Below, piece by piece: positions 62,060-64,000 of a stretch of DNA of 64,000 bases; position 1 is the first letter of the stretch, and each line of letters begins with the position of its first letter. The position numbers and the translations under genes are program-made. Origin of the DNA: Chinchilla lanigera (lineage: Eukaryota > Chordata > Mammalia > Rodentia > Chinchillidae); contig NW_004955405.1 of the NCBI RefSeq assembly GCF_000276665.1, forward strand, positions 10,984,924 through 11,048,923, read 5' to 3'. The notes below the pieces were generated by a model that worked only from the letters and a program-made list of their open reading frames with translations, was not told the DNA's origin and did not search any database.

Positions 62060-62172
62060 TTTCCTTTCATTTTTCTTCTTCCTTTTCTTTTCCTTCTTTC
62101 TTCTTCTTCTTCTTCTTCTTCTTCTTCTTCTTCTTCTTCTTCTTCTTCTTCTTCTTCTTCTTCTTCTTCTTG

Positions 62173-62205
<33 letters not shown>

Positions 62206-62308
62206 TTCCTCCTCCTCCTTCTCTTCCTCCTTCTCTTTTTCTCTTTCTTTCTTTCCTTTCTTTTCTTTCTCTCTCTCTTTCTCCCTTTCTTCCTCTCTCT
62301 TTCTTTCA
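62060..62308. repeat. (CTT)n and mixed polypyrimidine tract
   Basis: About 25 CTT units (62097-62180) flanked by CCT and TTTC runs, 250 bases of nearly pure pyrimidine. Purine on the minus strand, able in principle to form a triplex. Lys/Glu or Phe/Leu frames over it are low-complexity artefacts. Confidence 0.97.
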
Positions 62309-62329
62309 GCCTAGTAAACAACTTGTTTT

Positions 62330-62530
62330 TCCTACTGTATGTGGTATACATGCAAATAAAAATTGTATCTATTTAAGATGTACAATGTGATATTTTGATG
62401 TACATATACACTGTAAAATGATTACTACAATCAACCTAATTAATGTATTAATTGCTTCATGTAATTACGATTTTTGTGGTGATACTATCAACTCTCAGGA
62501 AATTTTAGGTATACAATACAGCATTATTTA
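62330..62530 (+). mobile_element. L1M LINE fragment
   Basis: 'gatgtacaatgtgatatttt', 'gatgtacatatacactgtaa', 'atgattactacaatcaacct', 'aattaatgtattaattgctt' are in the order of an old L1 3' UTR. Confidence 0.6.
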
Positions 62531-63444
62531 CCTTTTGTTTGATTTGAATCCAATAAGTCAAACCATAGAACTGTAAGAAATGATATCTGATACTCTCATT
62601 CAGGTACATCCTTGCCTAAGATGCAAGGTCCAGCAGACTGTATTTTGGGTAGACAGAGGACTAAAGATTTTGCTCACCTCTAAAAAGGATGATAGACACT
62701 TTTATCATTGCATCTTTCACATGGGCTAGATGTTATTGGGACTGTGATCTTCTGTGGTTCACTGATTTAGGAATCTCCTCTTTTAAGACAGGAAGGTGTG
62801 GCAATTGGTAACAGTGAGAAATAAATCATTTGACAGTGAGCTATTAGCATTCATTTGCTTCTGTACCTCATAAGCATGCTGCAACAGTGTAATTGAAAAA
62901 TTTTTCAGTGTCTATAGTTACTCAAAAGTAACATAAGAAGAGTTTCTGGCAGTACTGGGAAGGATAAATTGGAGGAAAGAGTAAAATAGGAGGTCCTATT
63001 GGGAGCAAATGAACCTCAGGCTAAGGCTCTTGTAGCAAAATAACACCAAAATAGTTCTGTCACTGAGGCTCACGTCTATTTGCTAGAGCAGTGACCCCTC
63101 CACCACCACCCTTGCTATCTGAGATGTTGGATGGGTTCAGTGGGCCATATATATCTGAAAGTTACAACCTAAAATAAAATCACTTCTTCCTATTCTACTA
63201 GAAATACGGTAGAAATCAGGCTCTGCTACTGTGTTTGGGTGATGGATTTTTTTCTAAATCTTCTCATGACTATCATTCTCATCAAGCCTCTGAGCCCAAG
63301 GGAGTAGTAGCCTGCTTGGGCTAACCCGGCTCACTATAATTAGTGGATAACGATGAGCTCCTTGCTTTCATGTGCCCTGGCCATTTTGAAACTGATTTCC
63401 CTTTTCCTTTTGCAAGTTTGCAAAGTCCTTCTCTCACTGCTCTT

Positions 63445-63641
63445 TTTAGACAGGGTCTTGCTATGTAGTTCAGGCTGGCCTTGAACACCTGACAATCCCT
63501 CCTGTCTCAGCCGGCCAAGTGCTGGTATTATGACCCAGGGTGTAACTATGTAACCCAGGGTGGCCTCGAATACCTGACAATCCTCCTGTCTCAGCCTGCC
63601 AAGTGCTGGTATTACAGGAATGCACCACCACTTTCAGGCAA
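63445..63641 (-). mobile_element. B1 SINE with an internal 85-bp duplication
   Basis: Antisense B1: 'agacagggtcttgctatgta', 'ggctggccttgaacacctga', 'cctgtctcagccggccaagt', 'gctggtatta', then the same segments again ('ctatgtaacccagggtggcc', 'cctgacaatcctcctgtctc', 'agcctgccaagtgctggtat') before 'tacaggaatgcaccacca'. 'ctatgta' recurs at 63461 and 63546, an 85-base period. The shared oddity 'acctgacaatcc' in both halves shows one half was copied from the other instead of two B1 insertions. Confidence 0.85.
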
Positions 63642-64000
63642 GTGACCTAATTTTGACAACAACAAAAACTTTCAGGAAAGTCCCAGCAAATTTAACTTCC
63701 TAATGTTTCTCTCCCACAGAGAGGAAGGATCTTGTTTTGAAAGCCAAAGTCTTCCTCCAAAACCTATTCAAGGATTGAGGAGAACGTATGAAGGTAATGT
63801 GGAATCCAGACAGAGACAGAAGAATGGCTGCAGTGTCCCCTGAAGATGGCTATGGTGTTGGATTATTTAAAGAACTTTTACTTACAGCTGTTGTTACCCA
63901 ACCCATCCAAAAGTAATCTTTTCCTAAGAAATTTCAGGTATTCAGTCCTATGTTGTAGGTCAAAACACAAACACATTAGGGAGCAAGTTTGGAATATAAA

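Larger units (their letters stand above)
42150..64000. other. Intergenic flank upstream of PTPRR
   Basis: This is 5' of PTPRR. In human the next gene on this side is TSPAN8, well beyond this distance; no exon of it is visible. Outside the repeats listed, the stretches 42160-43490, 43950-45130, 47560-48530, 48980-50680, 54730-56220, 57050-58250, 58410-58960, 59530-59980, 60210-61530, 61620-62040 and 62540-63430 hold nothing I can name. Open frames there are short and without domain signal. Confidence 0.7.

Noticed and set aside
62067..62351. Lys/Arg-rich 94-codon protein on the minus strand
   Set aside because: It is a translation of a (CTT)n polypyrimidine microsatellite.
1..64000. CRISPR array, operon, phage or integrative element
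   Set aside because: The window is mammalian nuclear DNA; the regularly repeated tracts are microsatellites or duplications inside retroelements, with no direct repeat-spacer pattern.

Overview
This is mammalian nuclear DNA, most likely from a rodent. It is AT-rich and intron-like, has one CpG island, and carries 7SL-derived B1 SINEs, tRNA-derived ID SINEs, L1 and L2 LINEs, MIRs and MaLR-type LTRs. The ID copies have a core reading roughly ggggctggggatttagctcagcgg and end in a 'cccggtacc(gg)' box followed by an A-run. They lack the squirrel-type ID tail and the long composite SINE of kangaroo rats, which points to a beaver-like (Castor) lineage. That species guess rests on remembered repeat styles and is only moderately sure. 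Two 100-N assembly gaps are present.

The only protein-coding gene I can support is the 5' end of PTPRR (receptor-type tyrosine phosphatase R) on the minus strand. Exon 1 coding sequence (41570-41627) encodes the signal peptide and ends in a canonical GTAAGG donor. Exon 2 (18324-18622) has a polypyrimidine-AG acceptor and a GTAAGT donor, and it joins exon 1 in frame. The joined reading frame gives the first 119 residues of the long secretory/transmembrane isoform. Intron 1 is about 22.9 kb (18623-41569). Positions 1-18323 are the start of intron 2. The remaining exons (rest of ectodomain, membrane segment, kinase-interaction motif, phosphatase domain) lie beyond the left edge.

Layout from left to right: 1-18.3 kb is intron 2, with an old L1 (6.8-10.3 kb) interrupted by an LTR-like block and an L1 3' tail (12.6-13.5 kb) holding a B1. 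Next come exon 2 at 18.3-18.6 kb and intron 1 at 18.6-41.6 kb, which contains a collapsed MaLR (21 kb), a larger antisense MaLR with internal tandem repeats (23.6-26.4 kb), an ID element (30.1 kb) and a long antisense L2 (35.6-36.9 kb). The CpG-island promoter and exon 1 occupy 41.4-42.1 kb. The upstream flank, 42.1-64 kb, holds a non-autonomous hAT transposon inside an L2, a cluster of ID elements (45-51 kb), a MaLR LTR, a minus-strand L1 (51.4-54.7 kb), a mariner-like element built as an inverted repeat of two 3' ends (59 kb), and an internally duplicated B1 (63.5 kb).

I see no CRISPR array, operon, rRNA gene, functional tRNA gene or other new system. The most interesting items are the PTPRR start with its 'ATG-TAA' minimal uORF, the inverted-repeat mariner, the hAT insertion with its 8-bp duplication, and several internally duplicated retroelements.
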